Shown: positions 17,820 to 27,353 of the stretch, one piece after another | Layout of the letters: every line of letters starts with the position of its first letter | Position numbering within the stretch: the first letter of the stretch is position 1 | Assembly (NCBI GenBank): GCA_023442945.1 | Contig: JAEZWW010000082.1 | Span: 1-64,000 of the forward strand | From: Pseudomonadota bacterium | Lineage (GTDB): Bacteria > Pseudomonadota > Gammaproteobacteria > Burkholderiales > Burkholderiaceae_C | Direction: 5' to 3' | DNA: 64,000 bases | Made by a program: the position numbers and the translations under genes | The notes under the pieces: generated by a model | What the model was told of the DNA's origin: nothing | What the model saw: the letters and a program-made list of their open reading frames with translations, nothing else | Database searches by the model: none

Positions 17820-18182
17820 TTAGAACTGGACTTTCCAGACCCGGCGGCCGGGCGCGCCCGGGCCGGCTTCACCCGCGCCCATGTTGGTCGGGTCGGCCGG
17901 CTGCACGCTGTACGGCGGCACGTTGGCCTTGGGCTGCACGGTGATGCTCTTGGTTTCGCCGCCTGTGCGCACCTCGTCCACGCGGCTGCCCGCGTCTTCG
18001 GTGCGGATGTGCTCCACGCGCTGCGTGCGGCGGTCCAGCCGCGGTGCGTCGCGCGTCACCTCGGCGCCGGCAGCGCCGGCCGAAGCTGGCTGGGCCGGTG
18101 CAGGCGCTTGCGCCCAGGCGCCGACCACCCCCGAAAGGGCCCAGGTGGCCATAGTGGCCCGGAGTAAAACAGTTGCACGCAT
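17820..18182 (-). CDS. DUF2782 family exported protein
   Basis: This 120-residue protein has an N-terminal signal peptide (LLRATMATWALSGVVGAWAQA). A Pro/Ala-rich segment follows, then a short conserved domain (RRTQRVEHIRTEDAGSRVDE..GETKSITVQP) ending GRRVWKVQF. This is DUF2782, a small periplasmic or envelope protein of unknown function typically found beside polA and thrB in betaproteobacteria. It is divergent from polA with 58 bases between starts and is the first gene of the thrB operon. Confidence 0.8.
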   Translation of the reverse strand: MRATVLLRATMATWALSGVVGAWAQAPAPAQPASAGAAGAEVTRDAPRLDRRTQRVEHIRTEDAGSRVDEVRTGGETKSITVQPKANVPPYSVQPADPTNMGAGEAGPGAPGRRVWKVQF

Positions 18183-18240
18183 GTCCCGATTCTAGTGGGG
18201 GGCGCATGCACCCCTGTAGGACGGCGTGCACAATCCGCCC

Positions 18241-21099
18241 ATGAACGACGTGCCTTCTTCCGCCGCCCCTGAGGCGAGCCCGAACGACGCCCCGGCCACC
18301 GTCGCCGCCCGGCCGACGATGCTGCTGGTCGACGGCTCCAGCTACCTGTACCGCGCCTACCACGCCATGCCCGATCTGCGGGCCGACCCGGCCGACCGCG
18401 CCAGCCAGCCCACGGGCGCCATCCGCGGCATGATCAACATGCTGAACAGCTTGCGCAAGGACTATCCCGACGCCGCCTACGTCGCCTGCGTGTTCGACGC
18501 CTCCGGACCCACCTTCCGCGACGACATCTACCCGGAATACAAAGCGCAACGCGCACCCATGCCGGACGATTTGCGCAGCCAGATCGCGCCCATCCACGAA
18601 GTGGTGCGCCTGATGGGCTGGCCGGTGCTGGCCGTGCCCGGGGTGGAGGCCGACGACGTCATCGGCACGCTGGCCAAGGCGGGTGAGGCGAAGGGGCTGG
18701 AGGTGGTGATTTCGAGCGGTGACAAGGATTTGGCGCAGCTGGTTACGCCGGCCATCTCCATCATCGACACCATGAATGGCAAGCGCCGCGACGTGGCTGG
18801 CGTGCTGGCCGAATTCGGCGTGTCGGCCGCGCAGATGCTGGACTACCAGACCCTGGTCGGCGACAGCGTCGACAACGTGCCGGGCGTCGACAAGGTCGGC
18901 CCGAAGACGGCCGCGAAATGGTTGGCCGAGTATGGGTCGCTTGATGCGCTGGTGGCGCAGGCCGACAAGGTGAAGGGCGCGGCGGGCGAGAACCTGCGCA
19001 AGGCGCTGGACTGGCTGCCGACCGGGCGCCAGCTGCTGCAGATCCGCACCGACTGCGATTTGACGGGGCATGTTGAGGGGTTGCCTGCTCTGGATTCGAT
19101 AGCTGCCCGCGCAGGTGAGATTAGCGCCTTGGCCGAGTTTTATGAGAAATATGGCTTTCGCACCCTGGCCAAGGCCGTGCAAAGTGGCGCGGCGGCGAAA
19201 GGGGCGAGCAAGGGCGCCAAGCCGGCCGCAGACGCCACCACGGCGCCACAGACCGATCTGTTCGGCGGCGAGCCGGTGGCATCCAAAGCGGGCGACACGC
19301 TGGCTTACGACACCGTCCTGGATTGGCCCAGCTTCGACACCTGGCTGGCCCGCATCGAACAGGCCGAGCTGACGGCGATCGACACCGAAACGACCTCGCT
19401 GGACGAGATGCAGGCGCGCATCGTCGGCATCTCGCTCAGCGTCGCGCCGGGGCAGGCCGCCTACATCCCGTTGGCCCACAGCGGGCCGGACGCGCCCGAG
19501 CAGTTGCCGATCGACGAGGTGCTGGCGCGCCTGAAGCCTTGGCTGGAAAACCCCGCCAAAAAAAAGCTGGGCCAGCACTTCAAGTACGACCGCCATGTGT
19601 TTGCCAACCACGGCATTCAGGTGGCCGGTTTTGTGCACGACACCATGCTGGAAAGCTACGTGCTGGAAGTGCACCGCCCGCACGGCCTGGCCAGTTTGGC
19701 GCAGCGCCACCTGGGGCGCGCCGGCATTAACTACGAAGACCTGTGCGGCAAGGGCGCGCACCAGATCCCGTTTGCGCAGGTGCCGGTCGACAAGGCTGCG
19801 CACTACGCCTGCGAAGACGCCGACCAGACGCTGGACGTGCACCTGGCGCTGTGGCCGCAGCTCGAGAAGGACGAGCGCCTGCGCGCGATCTACGAGCTGG
19901 AAATCGCCACCAGCGAAGTGCTGTTCACCATGGAGCGCACCGGCGTGCGCATCGACGCCGACCAGTTGCGCCAGCAAAGCCACGACCTGGGTCAGCGCAT
20001 CCTGGCGCTGGAACAAGAGGCGCACGATTTGGCCGGCCAGCCCTTCAACCTGGGCAGTCCCAAGCAGATCGGCGAGATCTTTTTCGTCAAACTCGGCTTG
20101 CCCGTGGTCAAGAAAACTGCGACCGGCGCGCCCAGCACGGACGAAGAGGTGCTGGAAAAGCTGGCCGAAGACTATCCGCTGCCCGCGCGCATCCTGGAGC
20201 ACCGCGGCTTGTCCAAGCTCAAGGGCACCTACACCGACAAGCTGCCGCAGATGGTCGATCCGGCCACCAGCCGCGTGCACACGCACTATGCGCAGGCCGT
20301 GGCGGTGACGGGGCGCCTGTCCAGCAACGACCCCAACCTCCAGAACATCCCGGTGCGCACGGCCGAAGGGCGGCGCATCCGTGAAGCCTTTGTCGCCGCG
20401 CCGGGCCACGTCATCGTCAGCGCCGACTACAGCCAGATCGAGCTGCGGATCATGGCGCACCTGTCGGGCGACGAAGCGCTGCTGAAAGCCTTCACCGAAG
20501 GGCTGGACGTGCACCGCGCCACGGCCGCCGAAGTCTTCAGCGTGACGGCGGAGCAGGTCAGCAGCGAACAGCGCCGCTACGCCAAGGTCATCAACTTCGG
20601 CCTGATCTACGGCATGAGCAGCTTTGGCCTGGCGCGTAACCTGGGGATCGACAATACGGCGGCCAAGAACTACATCGACCGCTACTTTGAGCGCTACCCC
20701 GGCGTGCGCCGCTACATGGACGACACGGTCACCTTCGCCCGCGCCAACGGCTACGTCGAAACCGTCTTCGGCCGCCGCCTGTACCTGCCCGAGATCAACG
20801 GCGGCAACGGCCCGCGCAAGAAAGCGGCCGAGCGCCAGGCCATCAACGCGCCCATGCAGGGCACGGCGGCCGACCTGATCAAGAAGTCCATGGTGGCCGT
20901 GCAGGACGTGCTGCAAAAAGAGAAGCGTGCCACGCGCATGGTGATGCAGGTGCACGACGAGCTGGTGTTCGAGGTGCCCGACATGGAGCTGGACTGGGCA
21001 CGTGCCGAAGTCCCGCGCCTGATGGCCAGCGCGGCCGAGCTCAAGGTCCCGCTGCTGGCCGAAGTCGGCGTGGGGCCGAACTGGGAGCAGGCGCATTGA
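18241..21099 (+). CDS. polA: DNA polymerase I
   Basis: This 952-residue protein has all three Pol I domains. The N-terminal 5'-nuclease (LLVDGSSYLYRAYHAMPDLR) contains GDSVDNVPGVDKVGPKTAAKWL. A 3'-5' exonuclease follows (AIDTETTSLDEM near residue 380). The polymerase domain carries SADYSQIELRIMAHLSGD, RRYAKVINFGLIYGMSSFG and VMQVHDELVFE. It fills gaps in excision repair and replaces Okazaki primers. Residues about 283-297 (LDSIAARAGEISALA) are encoded by a copy of the dispersed repeat read in frame at the 5'-nuclease boundary. ATG 18241 is used. Confidence 0.95.
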   Translation: MNDVPSSAAPEASPNDAPATVAARPTMLLVDGSSYLYRAYHAMPDLRADPADRASQPTGAIRGMINMLNSLRKDYPDAAYVACVFDASGPTFRDDIYPEYKAQRAPMPDDLRSQIAPIHEVVRLMGWPVLAVPGVEADDVIGTLAKAGEAKGLEVVISSGDKDLAQLVTPAISIIDTMNGKRRDVAGVLAEFGVSAAQMLDYQTLVGDSVDNVPGVDKVGPKTAAKWLAEYGSLDALVAQADKVKGAAGENLRKALDWLPTGRQLLQIRTDCDLTGHVEGLPALDSIAARAGEISALAEFYEKYGFRTLAKAVQSGAAAKGASKGAKPAADATTAPQTDLFGGEPVASKAGDTLAYDTVLDWPSFDTWLARIEQAELTAIDTETTSLDEMQARIVGISLSVAPGQAAYIPLAHSGPDAPEQLPIDEVLARLKPWLENPAKKKLGQHFKYDRHVFANHGIQVAGFVHDTMLESYVLEVHRPHGLASLAQRHLGRAGINYEDLCGKGAHQIPFAQVPVDKAAHYACEDADQTLDVHLALWPQLEKDERLRAIYELEIATSEVLFTMERTGVRIDADQLRQQSHDLGQRILALEQEAHDLAGQPFNLGSPKQIGEIFFVKLGLPVVKKTATGAPSTDEEVLEKLAEDYPLPARILEHRGLSKLKGTYTDKLPQMVDPATSRVHTHYAQAVAVTGRLSSNDPNLQNIPVRTAEGRRIREAFVAAPGHVIVSADYSQIELRIMAHLSGDEALLKAFTEGLDVHRATAAEVFSVTAEQVSSEQRRYAKVINFGLIYGMSSFGLARNLGIDNTAAKNYIDRYFERYPGVRRYMDDTVTFARANGYVETVFGRRLYLPEINGGNGPRKKAAERQAINAPMQGTAADLIKKSMVAVQDVLQKEKRATRMVMQVHDELVFEVPDMELDWARAEVPRLMASAAELKVPLLAEVGVGPNWEQAH
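19097..19125 (+). repeat. Dispersed repeat, copy 5, in frame inside polA
   Basis: GATAGCTGCCCGCGCAGGTG matches the head of the repeat exactly. The tail is degenerate. It is translated as SIAARAGEIS between the 5'-nuclease and exonuclease domains. Confidence 0.75.
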
Positions 21100-21174
21100 G
21101 TGTGAGGCGTCTGCCGACGCAGCCCACACGCCGATGGGCGATCTTGGCCACGTTTCAGCGCTGCGCGCTGGCGT

Positions 21175-22179
21175 TCAGGCTGCTGTTCGCGCCCGCCAGT
21201 CCTTCGGTGCCACACCAAACTGGTCAATGAACCAGCGCGTGAACGAGCCCTGGCGCGTGTAGCCCAACAGCGCGGCGATGCGGCCGAGTGTGTACTTGGG
21301 GTTTTTCATGTAGCGCTGCACCAGGTCGCGCCGCACGGCGTTGACTTCGCTTGAGAACGATGAGCCTGCGTGGTCCAGCCGGCGTTGCAGAGTACGCACG
21401 CTGAGGTGCAAGTGGGTGGCGACGCGTTCGATGGAGGCGCCGCCGTCGATAGGCAGCAGCATGAAGACCGCCTGGCGCACTTCCTGCAAGGCGATGTCTG
21501 GCGCGGTGGCGTTCTGCGGGCGCGCCAGGCTTTCGGCGTAGCGCACCAGGGCCGGATCGGCCGACGGGTTGGCCGCGTCCAGGTCGGCCACGGACAGTAC
21601 GATTTCGTTCATCTCGCCGCCGAACTGCAGGGGACAGGCGAAGACCTGTCGGTGCCATCGGGTGTCGGCCGGTGCTGGGTGCTCGAACTGGACGCTGCGC
21701 GGATGCCAGGTGGCTCCCAACACGGCCTGGCAGCTGCGCACGATGACGCCGGCGGAGAGTTCGGTGGCCTGAACCAAAGGCGCGGGCATGTCCACCATCA
21801 GTTCGTGGCGCAGCACGGCGACCTGGCCCTGCACGTCTAGGCCGATCGCCAGCGCATCGTTGGCCAGGTAGTGGTATTCGATCGCGGTTTGCCACATGTC
21901 GCGCAGGCTGCGCTTGTGCGCCATCAAGACACCGAGCAGGCCGAAGTCCAGCGCGTGGCGCTGCTGCGCCATCTGTAGGCCGAGTGAAGGGCAGTTGGCC
22001 CGACTGGCGGCGAGGTCCATCAGCTCGCACACCTTGCTGACCCGCAGCCGCACATCGGTGTTGACCAGGGCGGCCGGGTCCAGGCCCACCTCACGGATCA
22101 AGGCGTGCGGATCGAGGCCCACGCTGCGCGCCACGGTGACGAAACCGTTGAGGGTGGCTGAGCGAACCAGGGTCTCCAT
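21175..22179 (-). CDS. AraC-family transcriptional regulator
   Basis: This 334-residue regulator has an AraC-type ligand region (DUF4, arabinose-binding-like: LGLQMAQQRHALDFGLLGVLM) and two C-terminal helix-turn-helices (SIERVATHLHLSVRTLQRRL and TLGRIAALLGYTRQGSFTRW). It matches the OruR/ArgR-like subgroup used as activators of catabolic genes. It is divergent from the BKACE gene, with 192 bases between starts, and so probably controls the seven-gene catabolic cluster on the plus strand. The inducer is unknown. Confidence 0.85.
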   Translation of the reverse strand: METLVRSATLNGFVTVARSVGLDPHALIREVGLDPAALVNTDVRLRVSKVCELMDLAASRANCPSLGLQMAQQRHALDFGLLGVLMAHKRSLRDMWQTAIEYHYLANDALAIGLDVQGQVAVLRHELMVDMPAPLVQATELSAGVIVRSCQAVLGATWHPRSVQFEHPAPADTRWHRQVFACPLQFGGEMNEIVLSVADLDAANPSADPALVRYAESLARPQNATAPDIALQEVRQAVFMLLPIDGGASIERVATHLHLSVRTLQRRLDHAGSSFSSEVNAVRRDLVQRYMKNPKYTLGRIAALLGYTRQGSFTRWFIDQFGVAPKDWRARTAA

Positions 22180-22371
22180 GGGGCTGAACTCCGACGTTGG
22201 CGGTACGCATTGGGGTTTCCACTAGGTGGCATCTTATGCGAAATATATGGCGCCAAAAGAGAAACTTGAAGGCCGCTTCGTCCCTAAAGTTCGCCCATCC
22301 GCTGGCCTTGCACCTCCCCCTTGATCCACCGCGCAAGACGCGATCGACTGGCGGCAACCCCACAGGAGCAC

Positions 22372-23430
22372 ATGATGCAGTTTCTCGACGATTCACTTCA
22401 TCCGGAAAACCAGGACAAGGTCGTGATCACGGTGGCCCCTTACGGACCCGAGTGGATGCCGGAAGACTTCCCCGAAGACATTCCGGTCACGATGGAACAG
22501 CACATTCAGCAGGCCGTGGACTGCTACGAAGCCGGTGCGACGGTGTTGCACCTGCATGTGCGTGAGCTGGACGGCAAGGGCAGCAAACGCCTGTCGAAGT
22601 TCAATGAGCTGATCGCCGGCGTGCGCGCCGCGGTGCCGGACATGATCATCCAGGTGGGTGGCTCGATCTCGTTCGCCCCCGAATCGGAGGGCGAAGCAGC
22701 CAAATGGCTGTCGGACGACACGCGTCACATGCTGGCCGAGCTGACGCCCAAGCCCGATCAGGTCACGGTGGCCGTCAACACCACGCAGATGAACATCATG
22801 GAGTTGCTCTACCCGGAGTACCTGAAGGGCACGTCGCTGGAGAACCCTGCGTTCCAGCAGGCTTACCGTGAAATGACGGTGCCCGCCGGCCCCGGCTGGC
22901 TGGAAGAGCACCTGCGCCGCCTGCAAGGGTCGGGCATCCAGCCGCACTTCCAGTTGACCGGCATTCACGCGTTGGAAACGCTGGAGCGCCTGATCCGCCG
23001 CGGCATTTACACCGGTCCGGTGAACATGACCTGGATCGGCATCGGTGGCGGCTTTGACGGCCCCAACCCGTTCAATTTCTTCAACTTCATCCACCGCGCG
23101 CCGGACGGCTGCACGCTGACGGCAGAGTCGATCATGAAGAACGTGCTGCCCTTCAACACCATGGCGATGGCCATGGGGCTGCACCCGCGCTGCGGCAATG
23201 AAGACACCATCATCGACCAGCATGGCCAACGCATGACATCGGTGCAGCAGGTGCAGCAATGCGTGCGCATCGCTCATGAACTGGGCCGCGAGGTTGCCAA
23301 CGGCCAAGAGGCGCGCAAGGTCTACAAGATCGGTGTGCAGTACAGCTCGGCCGAGGAAACGCTGGCGCACCTGGGCCTGGCGCCCAACCGCGCGCCCACG
23401 GTCCGCAATGTGCCGCTGCGCGTGGCCTGA
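22372..23430 (+). CDS. BKACE-family beta-keto acid cleavage enzyme (DUF849)
   Basis: This 352-residue protein belongs to the 3-keto-5-aminohexanoate cleavage family. These enzymes condense a beta-keto acid with acetyl-CoA and release acetoacetate plus a new CoA ester, in a TIM barrel with zinc held by an HxH motif. Here the motif is ATVLHLHVRELDGKGSKRLS (about residues 58-77). QVGGSISF and WIGIGGGFDGPNPFNFFNF line the site. The AGGAG at 22363-22367 precedes ATG 22372, with a second ATG at 22375. It is the first gene of the cluster. The actual substrate is not predictable. Confidence 0.85.
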   Translation: MMQFLDDSLHPENQDKVVITVAPYGPEWMPEDFPEDIPVTMEQHIQQAVDCYEAGATVLHLHVRELDGKGSKRLSKFNELIAGVRAAVPDMIIQVGGSISFAPESEGEAAKWLSDDTRHMLAELTPKPDQVTVAVNTTQMNIMELLYPEYLKGTSLENPAFQQAYREMTVPAGPGWLEEHLRRLQGSGIQPHFQLTGIHALETLERLIRRGIYTGPVNMTWIGIGGGFDGPNPFNFFNFIHRAPDGCTLTAESIMKNVLPFNTMAMAMGLHPRCGNEDTIIDQHGQRMTSVQQVQQCVRIAHELGREVANGQEARKVYKIGVQYSSAEETLAHLGLAPNRAPTVRNVPLRVA

Positions 23431-23499
23431 GCGAGGCCGCTCGGCGCTCCTTGCGCCGAGCATTCTTCCGTTTCTATCCCGAATGCTGCGCAACTGACG

Positions 23500-24048
23500 A
23501 TGTCACCCACCCTTTTGATCGTGCCCGGTCTGCGGGACCATGTCCCGCAACACTGGCAGACCTTGTTGGCCGAAGCCACCCCCGGCGCGCAGACCGTGGC
23601 GCCGCTGGAGCAGGACAAGCTGAGCCGCGCCGCGCGCGTGGCCGCCTTGGACGAGGCGGTCAATGCCATTGAAGGCCCGGTCATTCTGGTCGCCCACAGC
23701 GCAGGGGCGATCACGGTGGTGCACTGGGCGCAAACGGCACGCCGCCCGATTCACGGTGCACTGCTGGCGACGCCGAGCGACCTGGAGCGCCCGCTGCCGG
23801 ACGGCTATCCCAAGCTGGACGCGTTGAAAGACGGCGGCTGGTTGCCGATTCCCTTGAACCGGCTGCCGTTCCCCAGCATCGTCGCCGCCAGCCGCAACGA
23901 CGGGCTGTGCGCTTTCGGGCGCGCCAGCGCTTTTGCTGCCGCATGGGGCAGCCGCCTGGTGGATCTGGGCGAGGTCGGCCACCTGAACCCAGCCGCCGGC
24001 TACGGGCCCTGGCCGCACGCGGCCGACTTGATTGGCGAACTGCAGTGA
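23500..24048 (+). CDS. RBBP9/YdeN-family alpha/beta hydrolase
   Basis: This 182-residue compact hydrolase opens LLIVPGLRDHVPQHWQTLL. The nucleophile elbow is VAHSAGAI with its central Ser near residue 67, and the likely catalytic His is in EVGHLNPAAG near residue 157. This is the serine hydrolase family of human RBBP9 and bacterial YdeN, whose natural substrates are mostly unknown. It lies 69 bases after the BKACE gene and overlaps the next gene (GTGA at 24045-24048), so it is co-translated with the Rieske protein. A role in hydrolysing an ester or thioester in the pathway is an inference. Confidence 0.8.
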   Translation: MSPTLLIVPGLRDHVPQHWQTLLAEATPGAQTVAPLEQDKLSRAARVAALDEAVNAIEGPVILVAHSAGAITVVHWAQTARRPIHGALLATPSDLERPLPDGYPKLDALKDGGWLPIPLNRLPFPSIVAASRNDGLCAFGRASAFAAAWGSRLVDLGEVGHLNPAAGYGPWPHAADLIGELQ

Positions 24049-24407
24049 CCGACGCCTCAGCCACTGTCGCCTTGCCCGGCGCCGATGCCGCGGTGGCTGG
24101 GCCTTTTGACGCGCCCGCGCGCGGTGAACGTGCTCTGGTGTTCGCTGGTGGCAAGTCCCATGTTGTCTTCAACATCGACGACCAACTCCATGCCATCGAC
24201 AACGACTGCCCGCATGGCGCGTCGGCTTTGTCCGGTGGCCGGCTGGAGGGCTACGTCATCAGTTGCCCCGCGCACGGCCTGCGCTTTGACGTGCGCACAG
24301 GTCGCATGCCTGGTGTGGGCGACGCACCCGCGCTGTGCGTGAAAACCTTGGCGGTGCGTTACCAGGGTGGCCAGGCCTACCTTTGCCCCGCACCGCATCC
24401 CGCTTGA
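24045..24407 (+). CDS. Rieske [2Fe-2S] ferredoxin-like protein
   Basis: This 120-residue protein has the Rieske cluster motif C56-P-H58-G...C75-P-A-H78-G in DNDCPHGASALSGGRLEGYV followed by ISCPAHGLRFDVRTG. It resembles the small soluble ferredoxins that feed electrons to oxygenases or the NirD type. The GTG start overlaps the previous stop as GTGA. No oxygenase large subunit is in the cluster, so its redox partner is unknown; the quinone oxidoreductase at 26309 is the only other redox enzyme present. Confidence 0.88.
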   Translation: MTDASATVALPGADAAVAGPFDAPARGERALVFAGGKSHVVFNIDDQLHAIDNDCPHGASALSGGRLEGYVISCPAHGLRFDVRTGRMPGVGDAPALCVKTLAVRYQGGQAYLCPAPHPA

Positions 24408-24431
24408 ACAAAAACCTCTAGGAGACTCCCC

Positions 24432-24851
24432 ATGTCAGCCCAACCCAAAGACGCCCAAGCCGCCACGAGCCAGACCCCTATTTGCGACGGTATTCGCGCC
24501 GCTGGCCAGTGGAACCCCGACTGGGACGGTTTCACCGAGCTCGACCCGCTCTGGACCGAGAAATTCATGGACATGGCGATGCACCCCATGCGCAAGAACG
24601 TGATCGAGCCCAAGGTCTGGGAATTCATCGCCATCGCTGTCGACGCGTCGTGCACGCACATGTACGGCCCCGGCACACGCCGCCACATCCGCCGCGCGCT
24701 GGAACTGGGCGCGACGACCGAGGAAATTGCCGCGGTGTTGCAAGGCGTGAGCGTGCTGGGCCTGCACGCCAACAGCTTTGGCGCGCCCATGTTGCTGGAA
24801 GAGGCCGCCAAGTTTGAAGCGTCCCGCCAGGGCGGCGCAACTGCACGCTGA
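24432..24851 (+). CDS. Carboxymuconolactone decarboxylase (CMD) family protein
   Basis: This 139-residue all-helical protein of the AhpD/CMD fold has the conserved helix THMYGPGTRRHIRRALELGA followed by TTEEIAAVLQGVSVLGLHAN. The AhpD CxxC redox pair is absent; only a single Cys precedes the helix (DASCTHM). It is therefore more likely to be a decarboxylase-like or accessory protein than a peroxidase-type disulfide reductase. AGGAG precedes the ATG at 24432 in the correct position. It sits between the Rieske and MFS genes in the same operon. Confidence 0.8.
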   Translation: MSAQPKDAQAATSQTPICDGIRAAGQWNPDWDGFTELDPLWTEKFMDMAMHPMRKNVIEPKVWEFIAIAVDASCTHMYGPGTRRHIRRALELGATTEEIAAVLQGVSVLGLHANSFGAPMLLEEAAKFEASRQGGATAR

Positions 24852-24867
24852 AAACCAGGAGCTGAGC

Positions 24868-26157
24868 ATGACGTTCTGGAAAAAGAGTCCCTCGGCGGTG
24901 CTGGTCGGACTGCTGGTCATCCACGTGCTGGCGCACGTGGACCGCTACATCCTGCTGGGTTTTTCTCCGCAGCTGATTGCCGACCTGCAGCTCAGCAACG
25001 CGCAATACGGCTTTCTGGTGGGCGCCGTGTGGGTGATGAGCTTCGGCGTCATGGCCGTTGGCCTGGGCGCCTTGGCCGACCGCTACAGCCGCACCCGCGT
25101 GATCGCCGGCGGCCTGTTTGTCTGGAGCGCCTGCACCTGGGCTTCCGGGCACGCTCAGTCGTTCGAACAGCTCGCGCTGGCACGCTTCTTTGTGGCCAGC
25201 GGGGAGGCGGCGCTGGTGCCGGCGGCCGCGTCTTTACTGACCGAATTGTTCAGCGAGCGTCGGCGCAGCACGGCGCTGGGCATCTTCTATACCGGCATCC
25301 CGCTGGGCGTGGGCTGTGCCTTTCTGCTGGCGGGCTCGATCGGTGCGGTGCACGGCTGGCGCATGACCTTCAGTGTGCTGGGTGCCATCGGCATCGTGAT
25401 TGCCTTCTGCCTGTCGTTCCTGAAGGAAGACCGCGGACATCTGCCTGCGCAAGAGCGTGGCGCCCCGTTCATTGACCAGTTGCTGAATATTTTCACCGTG
25501 CTGCGCGCCCGCAAGCCCCTGGTGCTGATCATCATCGGCTTCGTGCTGGTGCACGTGCTGTTTGCCAGCCTGTCCTTCACGCAGCTGTGGCTGGTGAAAG
25601 AGCGCGGCATGGACGGCGCGGCCATCGCCAAACACATCGGCTGGCTGCAGCTGATCTTTGGGACCTCGGGCGCTGTCATTGGCGGCCTGCTGGGTGACCG
25701 CATCGGGCGTCGCCTGCCGGGCGGCCACCCGACGCTGATGTTGATCCTGGTTCTGCTGTGCGGCAGCGCGATCCTGGCCTACCGCTTCTCGCCCCCAGAC
25801 AGCCTGATGTTCAACGTCGGCATGTGCGCCAGCGCCTTCCTTCCGCTGTCTCTGTACGGTTCGGCCAACGCTTCGGTGATGGGCATGGTGCCGGCCAGCA
25901 TGCGAGCCACGGTCACGGGCTTCAACATGCTCAGCATCAACCTGTTTGCCGTGGCGCTGGGCAGCGTGATCGCCGGCTGGGCGATCGACAAAATGACCCG
26001 CGACGGTGTTGACCACCCCATCACCAAGGTGCTGGTGTCGACCGATCTGATCGTGCTCAGCTCGTCGATCTTCTTCGCCGCCGCCGCGTGGATGCTGGTG
26101 CGACGCCCGTTTGTGCCGGATGTCGGCCACGCCGAGGCGCCCCGCGCTGCGCTCTGA
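24868..26157 (+). CDS. MFS transporter of the catabolic cluster
   Basis: This 429-residue protein has 12 predicted membrane segments. The MFS signatures include GLGALADRYSRTRVIAGG between helices 2 and 3, and LLGDRIGRRLPGG in the second half. It resembles the aromatic-acid or sugar-acid symporter branch. An import role for the substrate of the cluster is likely from context. CCAGGAGCTG lies before the ATG at 24868, and the gene follows the CMD stop by 16 bases. Confidence 0.85.
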   Translation: MTFWKKSPSAVLVGLLVIHVLAHVDRYILLGFSPQLIADLQLSNAQYGFLVGAVWVMSFGVMAVGLGALADRYSRTRVIAGGLFVWSACTWASGHAQSFEQLALARFFVASGEAALVPAAASLLTELFSERRRSTALGIFYTGIPLGVGCAFLLAGSIGAVHGWRMTFSVLGAIGIVIAFCLSFLKEDRGHLPAQERGAPFIDQLLNIFTVLRARKPLVLIIIGFVLVHVLFASLSFTQLWLVKERGMDGAAIAKHIGWLQLIFGTSGAVIGGLLGDRIGRRLPGGHPTLMLILVLLCGSAILAYRFSPPDSLMFNVGMCASAFLPLSLYGSANASVMGMVPASMRATVTGFNMLSINLFAVALGSVIAGWAIDKMTRDGVDHPITKVLVSTDLIVLSSSIFFAAAAWMLVRRPFVPDVGHAEAPRAAL

Positions 26158-26308
26158 CGGCTTAGCCCACGCGGCGCACGCGTTGTAGGCCCCAGGCTGG
26201 CAGGCGCCGTCCTCGGCCACCAGCCTGAGCGGCGGGGCTTCTCTCAAGTTCGAACAGGCGTGTGGTTTGCACGCCTCTTTCACCCACAGTCTTCCCACAT
26301 CCTTGTTC

Positions 26309-27289
26309 ATGACCCAAGCCATTCGCATTTACGCCGCCGGTACGCCGGACGTGATTCAGGTGGAGGACGTGCCCGTGGCCGCGCCCGGCGCGGGCGAGGT
26401 TCGAATCCGCCACGACGCCATCGCCCTCAACTTTGCCGACACCTATTTCCGCGACGGCACCTACCCCATCCCGCTGCCCAGTGGCTTGGGGGTGGAAGCC
26501 GCTGGCGTGGTGGAAGACGTGGGCCCCGGCGTGACGGACTTCCGCGTAGGCGACAGGGTGGCCTACACAGGCTTTCTCAATACCCTTGGGGCGTACAGCG
26601 CGGCCCGCGTGCTGCCCACCAGCCTGCTGATCCGCCTGCCCGATGCGCTGCCCAGCGATCTCGCCGCTGCTGTCGTCACGCGTGGCTTGACGGCCGCCTA
26701 CCTGCTGCGGCGCCTGCACCGCTTTCAGCCGGGCGACACGATCTTGCTGCACGCTGCGGCCGGTGGTTTGGGGCTGATCATGTCCCAGTGGGCGCGCCTG
26801 CTGGGCCTGCGCGTAATCGGCACCGTGTCCACCGCCGAAAAGGCGGCCGTAGCGGCGGCCCACGGTTGTGAACACATCATCAATTACAGCCAGGAAGATG
26901 TGCCGGCCCGCGTCGCGGCGTTGACCGACGGGCGCGGGGTGGACGTCGTGTTCGACAGCGTGGGCCGCACCACCTTTGAAGGGTCGCTGGACGCCTTGCG
27001 TCCGCGCGGGCTGATGGTGTGCGTGGGCACCGCCTCCGGCACGATCGAGCCGTTTGACCCGCAGACGCTGGCGCGCAAGGGCTCGCTGTTCCTCACGCGA
27101 CCTGCCCTGGCCGACTACATCGGCGATCCGCAGGAGCGCAACGCACTGGCCACTGAGTTGTTCGACCTCGTTACCGCCGGCCGCATCCAGATGGCCGTGC
27201 AGCACCGCTACGCTCTGCAAGACGCCGCCCAGGCCCACCGCGACCTCGAAGCGCGCCGCACCATCGGCGCGTCGATCCTGGTGCCCTGA
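26309..27289 (+). CDS. Quinone oxidoreductase / zeta-crystallin-like MDR protein
   Basis: This 326-residue zinc-independent medium-chain dehydrogenase begins with a GroES-like domain (GEVRIRHDAIALNFADTYFR). The Rossmann signature LLHAAAGGLGLIMSQWARLLG follows near residue 155. Family enzymes reduce quinones or alpha,beta-enones with NADPH. ATG 26309 (MTQAIRIYAAG) is chosen because it fits the usual start. It follows the MFS gene after about 150 bases, so it may have its own promoter. Its position beside the acyl-CoA ligase suggests a role in the same catabolic route. Confidence 0.85.
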   Translation: MTQAIRIYAAGTPDVIQVEDVPVAAPGAGEVRIRHDAIALNFADTYFRDGTYPIPLPSGLGVEAAGVVEDVGPGVTDFRVGDRVAYTGFLNTLGAYSAARVLPTSLLIRLPDALPSDLAAAVVTRGLTAAYLLRRLHRFQPGDTILLHAAAGGLGLIMSQWARLLGLRVIGTVSTAEKAAVAAAHGCEHIINYSQEDVPARVAALTDGRGVDVVFDSVGRTTFEGSLDALRPRGLMVCVGTASGTIEPFDPQTLARKGSLFLTRPALADYIGDPQERNALATELFDLVTAGRIQMAVQHRYALQDAAQAHRDLEARRTIGASILVP

Positions 27290-27353
27290 GCGCCGAAGCA
27301 CGCCGACAAACCTCCGCGCCACCCCGGCGCGATCCGCCTTTTTGGGACGACCC

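Noticed and set aside
17869..21129. A 1086-codon open frame opposite polA
   Set aside because: Same reason; all polymerase and exonuclease motifs are on the plus strand.
23451..23500. GC-rich GAGGCCGCTCGGCGC stem after the BKACE gene as a terminator
   Set aside because: No U-tract follows, and the next gene belongs to the same cluster.
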